From Virgibacillus proomii (GTDB taxonomy: Bacteria; Bacillota; Bacilli; Bacillales; Amphibacillaceae): a DNA stretch of 64,000 nt. Positions 56,403 to 64,000 of this stretch are shown in pieces. The stretch spans positions 2,138,519-2,202,518 of the forward strand of contig NZ_FUFN01000010.1 of assembly GCF_900162615.1 (NCBI RefSeq). The letters run 5' to 3'. The notes below the pieces were generated by a model that was not told the DNA's origin, searched no databases, and worked only from the letters and a program-made list of their open reading frames with translations. Position 1 is the stretch's first letter; each line of letters starts with the position of its first letter. The translations under genes were made by a program, and so were the position numbers.

Positions 56403-57840
56403 GATGCAGAAATGCTGGACGTCGGTTTTTCAGTGGTATTGGGGAACGCAAGAAGACATCTCGAAACGGACGGTAGGAAAAGGGAAGAAATGGCCAAAAA
56501 TATGGTACATGAAAAGATTCCATACGTGCTAAGTAGAGAACCCAAATGGTTATACCAACGATATAGCCTATGCCGCCAAATAAAGCTACACAAATCAATA
56601 AAAAAATGCGAACTAATCGGTTTGCCAAGCCTAACTCATAACTTGGTGTGGCGTAAGTTCCAATCGCTGCAACAGCTAAATAAAGTACTACCTCATGAGA
56701 AAACCAACCAACTTGAACAGATACTTCTCCAATCATAATGGCAGCTACAAGTCCAAGTGCAGTTGCTAATGATGAAGGTGTATGAATGGCTGCCATTCGC
56801 AAAATATCTATTCCTACCTCTGCTAATAAGAACTGCATGAATAAAGGTACGACCCCTTGGTCAGTAGGTCCGATATATTGAAGGTTCGCCGGTAAATACT
56901 CAGGGTTTTTCGTAAATAAGTAATACAATGGCAAGATAAAAATGGATGCCCACACGGCAAAAAAGCGAACAAAGCGCAAATATGCACCTACTAGTGGCTT
57001 TTGTCGGTACTCCTCCGCATGCTGAAGATGATGAGCATATGTAGCCGGGGTTATCGTTACACTTGGAGAACCATCAATAATGATAACGACATGTCCTTCA
57101 TACAAATGTGCTGCAGCCGTATCGGGGCGCTCCGTGTATCTCACCGTAGGATATGGATTCCAATGCCTACCACTAATATACTCTTCGATTGTTTTTTCAG
57201 CCATTGGCAATCCATCGGTATCGATTTGCGCTAGTTTGTCTTTTAAAGCTTCTACTCTACGCTGATCTGCAATATCTTCTAAATAGCAAATACAAATATC
57301 TGTTTTTGATCTTCTGCCTATTTGCATATACTCCATGCGTAAAGAACGATCACGAACTCTACGTCTTGTGAGTGCTGTATTAAAAATAATGGTCTCTACA
57401 TAACCATCCCGTGATCCCCTAACAACCCTTTCTAAATCTGGCTCTTCCGGTGAGCGAGCTGGATAGGTTCTTCCATCTATCATAATTACTTTATCGATTC
57501 CTTCGACTACCAACGCTGCAGGCCCACCAAGAACAAGATCCGTTACTTTATTTAAATCATCGACCTCATCTACCTCAACATATGGAATATATGTTTCAAC
57601 CAACTTTTTAAGTGTATTCGTTTGGATATCTTCTGGCTTCAAATCAGCAAATAAATCCATAATATACAGTAATATATCATCTTTAATAAATCCATCAATT
57701 AAAAAAAATGCCATTTTAACTCCAGCATATTCCAGGTCACGTTGTACAATATCAAAACTTTTGTCTACAGCTAATCGATCACGTATATAGTCACGATTTT
57801 TTTCAAACGAACGAAATAAGGGTTGCTTATCCTTTTGCAT
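56383..57840 (-). CDS. spoVAF: Stage V sporulation protein AF, spore germination channel subunit
   Basis: GerA-family membrane protein (485 aa): an N-terminal cytoplasmic domain of ~280 residues ending in a highly typical YEGHVVIIIDGSPSVTITPATY segment, then membrane segments from about residue 295 to 440. It resembles the SpoVAF subfamily by this signature and length, not a GerXA receptor. SpoVAF has been implicated in an ion channel that amplifies germination. No spoVAA-AE genes or lysA flank it here, unlike B. subtilis. AGGTG site upstream. Confidence 0.88.
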   Translation of the reverse strand: MQKDKQPLFRSFEKNRDYIRDRLAVDKSFDIVQRDLEYAGVKMAFFLIDGFIKDDILLYIMDLFADLKPEDIQTNTLKKLVETYIPYVEVDEVDDLNKVTDLVLGGPAALVVEGIDKVIMIDGRTYPARSPEEPDLERVVRGSRDGYVETIIFNTALTRRRVRDRSLRMEYMQIGRRSKTDICICYLEDIADQRRVEALKDKLAQIDTDGLPMAEKTIEEYISGRHWNPYPTVRYTERPDTAAAHLYEGHVVIIIDGSPSVTITPATYAHHLQHAEEYRQKPLVGAYLRFVRFFAVWASIFILPLYYLFTKNPEYLPANLQYIGPTDQGVVPLFMQFLLAEVGIDILRMAAIHTPSSLATALGLVAAIMIGEVSVQVGWFSHEVVLYLAVAAIGTYATPSYELGLANRLVRIFLLICVALFGGIGYIVGITIWVLYLARMESFHVPYFWPFLPFSYRPFRDVFLRSPIPLKNRRPAFLHPKDPDR

Positions 57841-57982
57841 ATACTCACCTATCCATTTTCATTACTATACATATTGTGTGGATTTTGTGATTGTTCTATG
57901 CATTTGCTATATAAATAGCATATCGGTGTAAGTGGCTGCATATAGTGAAAAGAAGAAAGCTTGTACAAAGGTAGGGGATAGT

Positions 57983-58831
57983 ATGAAAAAAGTAATCATC
58001 ATACTCTGTGCAGGAATAATTTTAGCGAGTATATGTATTATAAATGTACAAACAAAACCTGCAATTACTTACTTTCCAATCGATCAAGATACCACCTTTT
58101 CCACTACAAAAACTTCTCTTTCTCTAATTACGGAAAAAGGAAATGATAATTACAAACTATTGTGGCAGACTAATTCCACAACCGACATCCCCGTATACTT
58201 AAGACAAGATGTTTCCTTACTTTTTGACAATGGCAGACTTCGTGGCGCTTTAACGAAATGGGTTCAAGATACAGATACAATCCAATTAAAAGAGATGCTA
58301 CAACTTGAAGACAGTAGCCTATATCAATCTATTTCTTTTCATCACGGTGAAATTCATAAATCAAGAGACGAGATTAAAAGCATCCAAAAAATGTCTAGTG
58401 ATTATCTTTACGTGATTGATTCACCAACAACTCCGCTTGTATCATTTAAAACAGCGAAGAGTAATTATGAAAGAGAATGGAAAGATTTGCTTGATCGAAC
58501 CTCCAAGCAACAGTTATTATACCATTGGAATACGTTATTAAATCATTTTCAAATCGATAAAGAAAAATACTTAGCGGTTCCTTTAACTAGTTTGGATAAA
58601 TATCAAAACGAGCCACTTCCTTCTCTTTCACAAGCACAAACCAATAAAATAATTGGTCAGCTATGGGAAGGTTTATACAAAAATTATGTGATCCCAATTG
58701 TCAAAACAGAAAAAGAAGTAGTAGATAGTTATATCCCTTTAATTTTATTTGATAAGGAAAATAAGCACCTGCTTCTTCTTTTTGAATTAAATAAAAAAAA
58801 GAAACAACTGATTCAAGAATATTCCCTGTAA
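57983..58831 (+). CDS. Hypothetical secreted or membrane-anchored protein
   Basis: Protein of 282 aa I do not recognise. It begins with a Lys-rich segment and a single hydrophobic helix (VIIILCAGIILASICIINVQ) that could be a signal anchor, then a hydrophilic extracytoplasmic domain rich in Lys, Thr and Ser. No lipobox, catalytic motif or repeat was seen. The ATG at 57983 follows GGGG by six bases; the longer frame from 57932 lacks a site. It is transcribed divergently from spoVAF, so a spore-related role is possible but unproven. Confidence 0.7.
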   Translation: MKKVIIILCAGIILASICIINVQTKPAITYFPIDQDTTFSTTKTSLSLITEKGNDNYKLLWQTNSTTDIPVYLRQDVSLLFDNGRLRGALTKWVQDTDTIQLKEMLQLEDSSLYQSISFHHGEIHKSRDEIKSIQKMSSDYLYVIDSPTTPLVSFKTAKSNYEREWKDLLDRTSKQQLLYHWNTLLNHFQIDKEKYLAVPLTSLDKYQNEPLPSLSQAQTNKIIGQLWEGLYKNYVIPIVKTEKEVVDSYIPLILFDKENKHLLLLFELNKKKKQLIQEYSL

Positions 58832-58958
58832 CAACAATAGATTTCCAAAATATTGTTTACCATATAATTATTATGTAAACTTATCAATGAGAGTATGGGA
58901 CATAATTAAAAAGCATCAACTTTAAAAGCGATGTTTACTGGAATAAGCATGTTTATAA

Positions 58959-59025
58959 AAAGAGAAATCCGAACTAATTCCAATTCTAATTGAAGAATTT
59001 TGAATCACGCTTCGGATTTTTCTTT
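58959..59025. terminator. Long-loop hairpin between two converging genes
   Basis: AAATCCGAA pairs with TTCGGATTT across about 40 bases; T-runs flank both sides, so it could end transcription from either direction. Confidence 0.55.
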
Positions 59026-59119
59026 GACTAAAACACATTTTCCCCAGTCCCTCTCTTATAACTGATCCTCTGATCGTTCCACTATCCGATTAATAAAAAC
59101 CAGATGTAAACTTTCTGGA

Positions 59120-60670
59120 TTATTTTGCTACTTTTCCGGTAATTTCCTCATATAACTCAGTAAATTTTGGGTTATTCGGATCTAATTGATATGCTTTTTC
59201 GATAGCAGCATCCGCCTTATTCATCTCCCCTTTACGAAAATATAAGGAAGCAAGATTATAATGCGCCTCTGGAACGCTATTATCCAGTTCAATGCTTTTC
59301 TCTAGATCTTTGATTGCTTTATCAGGCTGGTTTAATTTAATATACGCATAAGACCGCTGAAATAAGATAGCCGCTTTTAAGTCCCCTTCACTGCGTAATG
59401 CTTGATTAGCATGCTCAATCGCCTTATCATAATTTCCTTCCTTTACCAGTCTTTCTAATTGCATAGCATGATAGAGTTGACTATTCTGATTATTAACTAG
59501 CCCATATTGAACAACACCAAATAGAAGCGCAATGAATATGACAAGTGCACTTAATTGTTTTAGTAACTCTCTATGTTTCGGCAAATGGACAATTGACGAC
59601 GCAATAAAACCAGCGATAAGACCACCTAAATGTGCACTATTATCAATTTGCGGAACAGAGAACCCAAAAACGATGTTAATGCCTATTAACAGGAGCACGT
59701 TGGTGCCAATGGTTTGGAAAAATATTGTACGATGATAAAGCCCGAAAAATAATAATGCGCCAAACAGTCCAAATAAAGCGCCGGATGCTCCGGCAGCTAT
59801 GTTTACAGAAAAAGCAAAACTAGCCAATCCTCCGCCAATCCCTGCTAGAAAATAAATGATCAGAAACCGGATGGATCCATAGATTCTTTCAACTAAAGAT
59901 CCCAAATAATAAACGGCAATCATATTCATTGCCAAATGGAGTAATCCAATGTGTAAAAACATGGAGCTAATTATCCTCCACCATTCACCATCTTCAATAA
60001 TTGCAGGATTAAACTTAGCACCAAATTTGATTAATGTTTCCGTATTTTTACTGCCTCCATTCAATTCAAGGAGTAAAAACATACCGATACATAAAAGCAA
60101 GATAATATATGTAAGTCTTGGCTTACCAAAGGAAAAAACAGCCTTCGTTTGTTGTTGATGATCAAACACATGTTGAGTTAAATACTGTTTATAGGACACT
60201 AACTTCCTTTCTTTTTCCTCTATATCCAATGAAAGATCTGTATCTGTGATGGAAACACCGACTTCATTTGCAAGTCTTTGTTTTTCTTCTTCATAAAGAG
60301 AATTAGATAAGTAATAAAGATGCATTGAAATAGATTGCTTGGTATTTAACTTCATTGGTTTTTTTAAAAGTTCCCAATTATCAACTGGGGCATGTTCAGA
60401 AATATAAATATTATGTATTTCAATAATTCTTCCACGTAACATACGCTTCATTGCTTTCACTTTCTGAAAAACAACGGCGATATCTTTTTTTAAATGATTT
60501 GTCCAATCAAATCCCTGGTTAATCAATCGTACAACATTTGAAGTTTTTCCTTGCTTCTTTTCCAACCATATTTCATTGCCTTGATCATTTACATATAATA
60601 CATCATAATTATCAGCGGAAACAAATTGAACTGCCAGTTTGTACAACTTATATTGTTCATCCAAATACAT
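59120..60670 (-). CDS. glpG: Rhomboid family intramembrane protease with TPR repeats (YqgP)
   Basis: Membrane serine protease (516 aa). Soluble N-terminal domain (~170 aa), then a rhomboid core with the catalytic Ser in AGASGALFG and His in NSAHLGGLIAG, the structural MFLHIGLLHLAMNM, and three C-terminal TPR repeats (from about residue 405). Same architecture as B. subtilis YqgP, which processes a magnesium transporter. The ATG at 60670 follows GGGGAG. Confidence 0.94.
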   Translation of the reverse strand: MYLDEQYKLYKLAVQFVSADNYDVLYVNDQGNEIWLEKKQGKTSNVVRLINQGFDWTNHLKKDIAVVFQKVKAMKRMLRGRIIEIHNIYISEHAPVDNWELLKKPMKLNTKQSISMHLYYLSNSLYEEEKQRLANEVGVSITDTDLSLDIEEKERKLVSYKQYLTQHVFDHQQQTKAVFSFGKPRLTYIILLLCIGMFLLLELNGGSKNTETLIKFGAKFNPAIIEDGEWWRIISSMFLHIGLLHLAMNMIAVYYLGSLVERIYGSIRFLIIYFLAGIGGGLASFAFSVNIAAGASGALFGLFGALLFFGLYHRTIFFQTIGTNVLLLIGINIVFGFSVPQIDNSAHLGGLIAGFIASSIVHLPKHRELLKQLSALVIFIALLFGVVQYGLVNNQNSQLYHAMQLERLVKEGNYDKAIEHANQALRSEGDLKAAILFQRSYAYIKLNQPDKAIKDLEKSIELDNSVPEAHYNLASLYFRKGEMNKADAAIEKAYQLDPNNPKFTELYEEITGKVAK

Positions 60671-60760
60671 TACCACATCTCCCCTTAAGTTCTACCTTCA
60701 TTAAACTGATTCTTGTCTAAGCTTTTTCTCTTTATATATAGTATAAGTGCTATATATGAT

Positions 60761-60791
60761 AAAAGAAGTTGTTTCCCACAACTTCTTTTTC
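60761..60791. terminator. Terminator upstream of the rhomboid gene
   Basis: AAAAGAAGTTGT pairs with ACAACTTCTTTT. On minus it would end transcription from the small gene at 60843-61022. Confidence 0.85.
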
Positions 60792-60842
60792 CAGTGGATG
60801 GTATTCATGTATCTGTTTGGCATGAGAATTCTTCACCATTTA

Positions 60843-61022
60843 TCATGATTTAAACATCCAAGGGATTAATTTACTGCGTACTGTCGGCATATTCATTGAT
60901 AGTTGGACAGCTAATTTACGCAAAAAACTGATCGCCAAAAGAGTATTCATTACTCGATAGCGCCATTTAAATAATAAAGTTGCAGTAGTTAGTATACCAG
61001 CAATTAAAACTATAATACGCAA
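60843..61022 (-). CDS. yqgO: YqgO-like small membrane protein
   Basis: 59-aa protein with an N-terminal hydrophobic helix and a basic helical tail (WRYRVMNTLLAISFLRKLAVQ). Size and place next to the rhomboid gene fit B. subtilis YqgO, but I cannot be sure of sequence homology. TTG at 61022 follows AGAGG by eight bases; a GTG at 61031 lies in that site. Confidence 0.65.
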   Translation of the reverse strand: MRIIVLIAGILTTATLLFKWRYRVMNTLLAISFLRKLAVQLSMNMPTVRSKLIPWMFKS

Positions 61023-61092
61023 TAGGAACACCTCTTTTTTCTAAGTTGTGTTCTTAGTTATGGCAGAAGCATGAAGTTTTATACATTTATTA

Positions 61093-61280
61093 TAAAGTGA
61101 ATTCGGTCAGTGGGATGTTTTCTTTTATCCCCACAGATTGTTCGTACCACAAGGGGTATGACCTAAAGGCCTCTGGACCGAATCAGGCATTTGACTTGCA
61201 GTTAGACCCTCCACTTATCCTTCAAAGTTTCACCTCGTAGCATTGGTGGAGGTCTTACAGTCAGTTACATGCGGGATAAA
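61093..61280 (+). repeat. Solitary family A unit
   Basis: From ATAAAGTGAATTCGG to ACATGCGGGATAAA. It includes the GTACCACAAGGGGTATGACC segment shared with the A unit at 32675. It lacks family C flanks, showing that A can occur alone. Confidence 0.75.
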
Positions 61281-61308
61281 ATCATTGTAAAACTTAACTA
61301 CCTTCCTT

Positions 61309-61863
61309 TTATATCCATCCTTGCTCCGTAATTAAATGGTCAACAGGTAAGTCAAAAGGATCCTTTGGGATGGTATCAATGAGTTGAGAACTATGTAGAA
61401 TCGATGCCGTTTTATTTTTATACTTTACTAAAAATCGGTCATAATATCCACCGCCAAAGCCAATCCTGTATCCTTGTCGATCAAAGATAATACCGGGAAC
61501 TAATAACAGATCCATTCGCTCTGGTGGGATATGCTTTGTCATACTCCGTTTTGGTTCAAGCAAATTGTAGTAAACAACTTCTAATTGCTCATATGTATCG
61601 ATTTGATAAAATTCCATTCCTTTTGTAGCTGGAAAACATTTTGGCACACAAACTGTTTTCCCTTGCTTCCAGCCCGTTTCAATAATTTTCATTGTATCCC
61701 ATTCAAACTCTTGTGATATGGTTATACCAACAGTTTCTGCTTGTTTCCACAAGTAAGAAGTAAGGAGATGAGCATGTAACTGTTTCTCCGTTCCCTTTTT
61801 CTCTTCCTCACTGAATTGTTTTAACTTAGCAATTCCAGTCGAGCGCAATTTCTCCTTCGTCAC
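61309..61863 (-). CDS. yqgN: 5-formyltetrahydrofolate cyclo-ligase
   Basis: ATP-dependent enzyme (184 aa) that converts 5-formyl-THF into methenyl-THF. The signature GFGGGYYDRFL and the preceding DLLLVPGIIFDRQGYRIG are intact. Completes a C1-folate theme with folD and gcv. Confidence 0.95.
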   Translation of the reverse strand: MTKEKLRSTGIAKLKQFSEEEKKGTEKQLHAHLLTSYLWKQAETVGITISQEFEWDTMKIIETGWKQGKTVCVPKCFPATKGMEFYQIDTYEQLEVVYYNLLEPKRSMTKHIPPERMDLLLVPGIIFDRQGYRIGFGGGYYDRFLVKYKNKTASILHSSQLIDTIPKDPFDLPVDHLITEQGWI

Positions 61864-62062
61864 TAAGCTAGCTTCCTCCCTTCCATATGGTTGAAGTTAT
61901 CTATAATTGGCGTATAATGTTATTTCAAGCAGTAGAATCTATGATAATTAGATGCTTATAGAATGCAAAAACAAACCAAATATATGACCCTTATTGTTAT
62001 CCATTTTTTAACAGTCTTACACTTATCACTTTTCTATATATAACTTTACCATAATTTTAGGC
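61864..62062. other. Gap upstream of yqgN
   Basis: About 200 bases, AT-rich; no element recognised before the family B repeat. Confidence 0.35.
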
Positions 62063-62283
62063 AAGAACAAAAGCTCAGGCGCTTGTTTAGTGCATACAAA
62101 TTGGATAGTTTCTAACTAGATCAGGAAGACATGCCTCTCAACAGGAGTATGCCGACGCCAGCGGCAAGCCCGCTTATAGTCGGCCTTCTTTTAGACTCAA
62201 GCCGATGCTGACTTGTCTAGGAAAAAGAAGGGAGTTTGCTACAAACTGAGCGTTTAAGCTAGACGATGCTATTTTCAAAACGT
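62063..62283 (+). repeat. Family B repeat
   Basis: Full copy (GAACAAAAGCTCAGGCG ... GCGTTTAAGCTAGACGATGC) with the central GCCGAC ... GTCGGC stem and CGATGCTGACTTGTC segment. Confidence 0.75.
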
Positions 62284-62307
62284 TATCCACCATGAAGACT
62301 ATGATAA

Positions 62308-62343
62308 TAATAAAACCTTTATCTTTTCGATAAAGGTTTTATT
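62308..62343 (-). terminator. Terminator of rpmG
   Basis: AATAAAACCTTTATC pairs with GATAAAGGTTTTATT around a five-base loop, followed by T-rich sequence on the minus strand. Confidence 0.9.
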
Positions 62344-62352
62344 AAGAAGATC

Positions 62353-62502
62353 TTATTTTGTTTCTCGATGTAGAGTATGTTTTTTTAGTCGTGGACTATA
62401 TTTCATAAGCTCAAGACGCTCAGGATTTGTACGTTTATTTTTAGTTGTAATATAATTACGGTCTCCTGTTTCAGTGCAAGCTAAAGTAATATTAACGCGC
62501 AT
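62353..62502 (-). CDS. rpmG: 50S ribosomal protein L33, zinc-independent form
   Basis: 49-aa L33 beginning [17 protein letters not shown] and ending [11 protein letters not shown]. The four zinc-binding Cys of the C+ form are reduced to one: CTEC is CTET, and the second pair (YCP-type) is YSP with no partner. It is thus a C-minus paralogue, the type induced under zinc limitation in relatives. It lies at the position of B. subtilis rpmGA, whose protein is C+. AGGGAAG-type site upstream. Confidence 0.93.
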   Translation of the reverse strand: MRVNITLACTETGDRNYITTKNKRTNPERLELMKYSPRLKKHTLHRETK

Positions 62503-63076
62503 TTTCTTCCCTCCAAACTATATCAAATTCCTTTATCACGTAATAGCGAAATTTTCATTTCAGACTTAATCATAATATCAAATATTACCGAAAGTATCAA
62601 GGCTTAACCTGGGATTATTTTTCAGCAAAAACTTAATCATTAGAATGGTTAATGAACGAATGCTACGCTTCAATTTTCAGTCTGAAATCATTATTATTTA
62701 TTAATAAAACCTTGTTCTAAAGGAATTAACCTTCAGCTTCTCTCAAAATTACCTGAGCATTTTACAAATACAAATATATGAAATCATATACTCATGGTAT
62801 ATCATCACTTTAGCTGGACAAGTAAATGCTATTTTTGATTTTTAGTACATTTTTTTATATAATTCAACATATGTGGCTACCCCTACTTAACTTTTTAATA
62901 GTTTGTAAAAGTTACATTTACATCGACCTTTTCTGGATCCCCCTTGCCAAATCATGACTTCATGCAATCGATTCGATATAAAAATTAATGTTGTTTCGGC
63001 AAAAATAACAAAATTATAATGGCTTTTCGATAGTATTTTATGATATAACTAGTATTGAGTAAAAGGAGGGAACCAG
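62503..63076. other. Intergenic region between rpmG and the small membrane protein
   Basis: About 570 bases with no gene. Divergent promoters are expected. Upstream of rpmG I saw no clear Zur box. Near 63030 TATGATATAACT could be a -10 for the plus-strand genes. Confidence 0.4.
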
Positions 63077-63292
63077 ATGTTATATGCAATTATTTCCATT
63101 ATTGTTGTGGGAATTGTTTTACTTGCAGTATCATTTTTTATGAGTGATCGAATTGAGCAAGTCGAGAGTCAATTAGAACAATTTTCCATTACAACGATGC
63201 AAGATACATATCAAATAAAAAAGAAGATTAAAATCTTAGAAGAAGAGTTGCTAACAGAAGATTTTACCGAAAATCGTATTGATAATAGATAA
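63077..63292 (+). CDS. Small single-pass membrane protein with coiled coil
   Basis: 71-aa protein: one N-terminal membrane helix ([19 protein letters not shown]), then a helical tail ([17 protein letters not shown] ... [12 protein letters not shown]) likely to form a coiled coil. Not recognised. AAAGGAGGG site upstream; 18 bases before the YceG-like gene, so probably in one operon. Confidence 0.75.
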   Translation: MLYAIISIIVVGIVLLAVSFFMSDRIEQVESQLEQFSITTMQDTYQIKKKIKILEEELLTEDFTENRIDNR

Positions 63293-63310
63293 TGAAGGGA
63301 GGAGGAAAAC

Positions 63311-63877
63311 ATGAAACAACCCGTACGTGTTTTTGCTATTGGCTTATTAACTGCCGGTGTTATCATGCTAGGCGTTTATTTTTTTTCCAATGGAAATATT
63401 CAAACTGCAGATAACCTATCCAACGAAGAACTAGTGACACTAATTGAAGAAAAGGGTTATCACGTTTTATCAGACTCTGAGTATGTTGCTCTATCTGTTG
63501 ATGAACAAGGGGCCACAGATTCCCAGGATCCTCAGAAAGAAGAACAGCCAACGTCAAAAGCGAAAGCAGCAGAAAAAACGAACGATGAGCAAAATAGAGA
63601 CAAACAAAAAGAAGCTGACAACAACAAAGATCAAGAGGATAAAGAAAAAGATAAGGAACAAGAAGATAAAAATAAAACATACACATTAAAAATTAAATCA
63701 GGAATGCCTTCTTCGGATATAAGCGATCTATTAGAAGAAAATAACATTATTGATGATGCTAGTGAGTTTAATAAGTATTTAGAGAAACATAATTATAGTG
63801 AAAAAGTACAATTAGGTAAATTTAAAGTATCAAGTGATATGAGTTTATATGAAATAGCAGAAGCAATTACAAAATAA
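63311..63877 (+). CDS. YceG/MltG LysM-like domain protein without catalytic domain
   Basis: 188-aa membrane-anchored protein: one N-terminal helix, a LSNEELVTLIEEKGYHVL segment, a long charged linker made largely of Lys, Glu, Asp and Gln (about residues 75-125), and a C-terminal domain (IKSGMPSSDISDLLEENNII ... LGKFKVSSDMSLYEIAEAI) like the LysM-like subdomain of MltG transglycosylases. The MltG catalytic part is missing, so it probably binds peptidoglycan without cutting it. B. subtilis YqzC at the same locus may be its orthologue (uncertain). Confidence 0.82.
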   Translation: MKQPVRVFAIGLLTAGVIMLGVYFFSNGNIQTADNLSNEELVTLIEEKGYHVLSDSEYVALSVDEQGATDSQDPQKEEQPTSKAKAAEKTNDEQNRDKQKEADNNKDQEDKEKDKEQEDKNKTYTLKIKSGMPSSDISDLLEENNIIDDASEFNKYLEKHNYSEKVQLGKFKVSSDMSLYEIAEAITK

Positions 63878-63917
63878 GCTAAAAAGCAGCACTTTGTCTG
63901 CTTTTTAGCTTATTTTT
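63871..63917. terminator. Bidirectional terminator between the YceG-like gene and phoU
   Basis: AAATAAGCTAAAAAGCAG pairs with CTGCTTTTTAGCTTATTT around an eight-base loop, with a T-run on both strands. Both converging stop codons lie at its edges. Confidence 0.92.
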
Positions 63918-64000
63918 AATTTAAATTATAGTTTTCGCCTTTAATCAAATATAAAATGCTCTCACCAATATTCGTAATATGATCCCCAAAACGCTCTAGA
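63916..64000 (-). CDS. phoU: Phosphate transport regulator PhoU, C-terminal part
   Basis: The last 27 codons before the window edge read LERFGDHITNIGESILYLIK and then a short tail and TAA. This matches the conserved final helix of PhoU, including the metal-binding ERxGDH motif. The pst genes for phosphate uptake would be expected beyond the window. Confidence 0.82.
   Translation of the reverse strand, partial: LERFGDHITNIGESILYLIKGENYNLN

Noticed and set aside
56249..56593. 114-aa frame at the end of spoVAF
   Set aside because: Other frame of spoVAF continued into a family B repeat.

Overview
The window is a low-GC Gram-positive chromosome segment whose gene order follows the Bacillus subtilis region from bkd to pst/phoU. 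Sporulation (spo0A, spoIVB, spoIIIAA-AH, spoVAF), competence (comGA-GG) and many small Bacillaceae-specific proteins (YqzF, YqhP, YqhR, YqzE, YqgY, YqgW, YqgQ) point to a spore-forming Bacillaceae. The OLE RNA/OapA pair and the style of the proteins suggest a halotolerant or alkaliphilic lineage of the Oceanobacillus/Virgibacillus kind; that placement is inference. Both ends cut genes: bkdAB on the left and phoU on the right.

Layout. 1-8526: branched-chain keto-acid/acyl-CoA operon (ptb-bcd-buk-lpdV-bkdAA-bkdAB, minus strand) behind a sigma-54 promoter and its activator gene bkdR. 8697-10633: yqzF and an aspartate kinase III on plus. 11049-16817: spo0A (sigma-H promoter and 0A boxes), spoIVB, recN, argR, tlyA. 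16832-18072: oapA and a roughly 600-nt structured RNA identified as OLE RNA. 18340-25780: ispA, xseB, xseA, folD, nusB, yqhY, accC, accB. 26677-32020: complete spoIIIA operon with a good sigma-E promoter. 33015-38685: efp, yqhT, yqhR, yqhP, yqhO, mntR, yqhL. 39030-43644: gcvPB, gcvPA, gcvT under a tandem glycine riboswitch. 43739-46169: yqhH-yqhG. 46516-50364: comG operon. 50860-64000: yqgY, yqgX, yqgW, an LTA synthase-type gene, glcK, yqgQ, spoVAF, a rhomboid protease, yqgO-like, yqgN, rpmG, a YceG-like protein and the end of phoU.

The most striking element is the OLE ribonucleoprotein locus: the RNA lies immediately upstream of the gene for its membrane protein partner, inside an isoprenoid/DNA-repair/sporulation cluster. 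dxs, which in B. subtilis lies between ispA and the tlyA homologue, is absent here.

The second theme is an unusual load of intergenic repeats. I separate five families (called A to E here). They are modular and nested: family C elements occur alone, or with one or three copies of a family A cassette inside them, and one A copy is itself interrupted by a C. Family C carries a terminator-like hairpin, and copies sit between the glycine riboswitch and gcvT and inside the spoIIIA operon, always in the orientation that could attenuate the host transcript. A decayed duplicate of the 3' end of spo0A lies just downstream of spo0A. No tRNA, rRNA, CRISPR array, prophage or transposase gene was seen.
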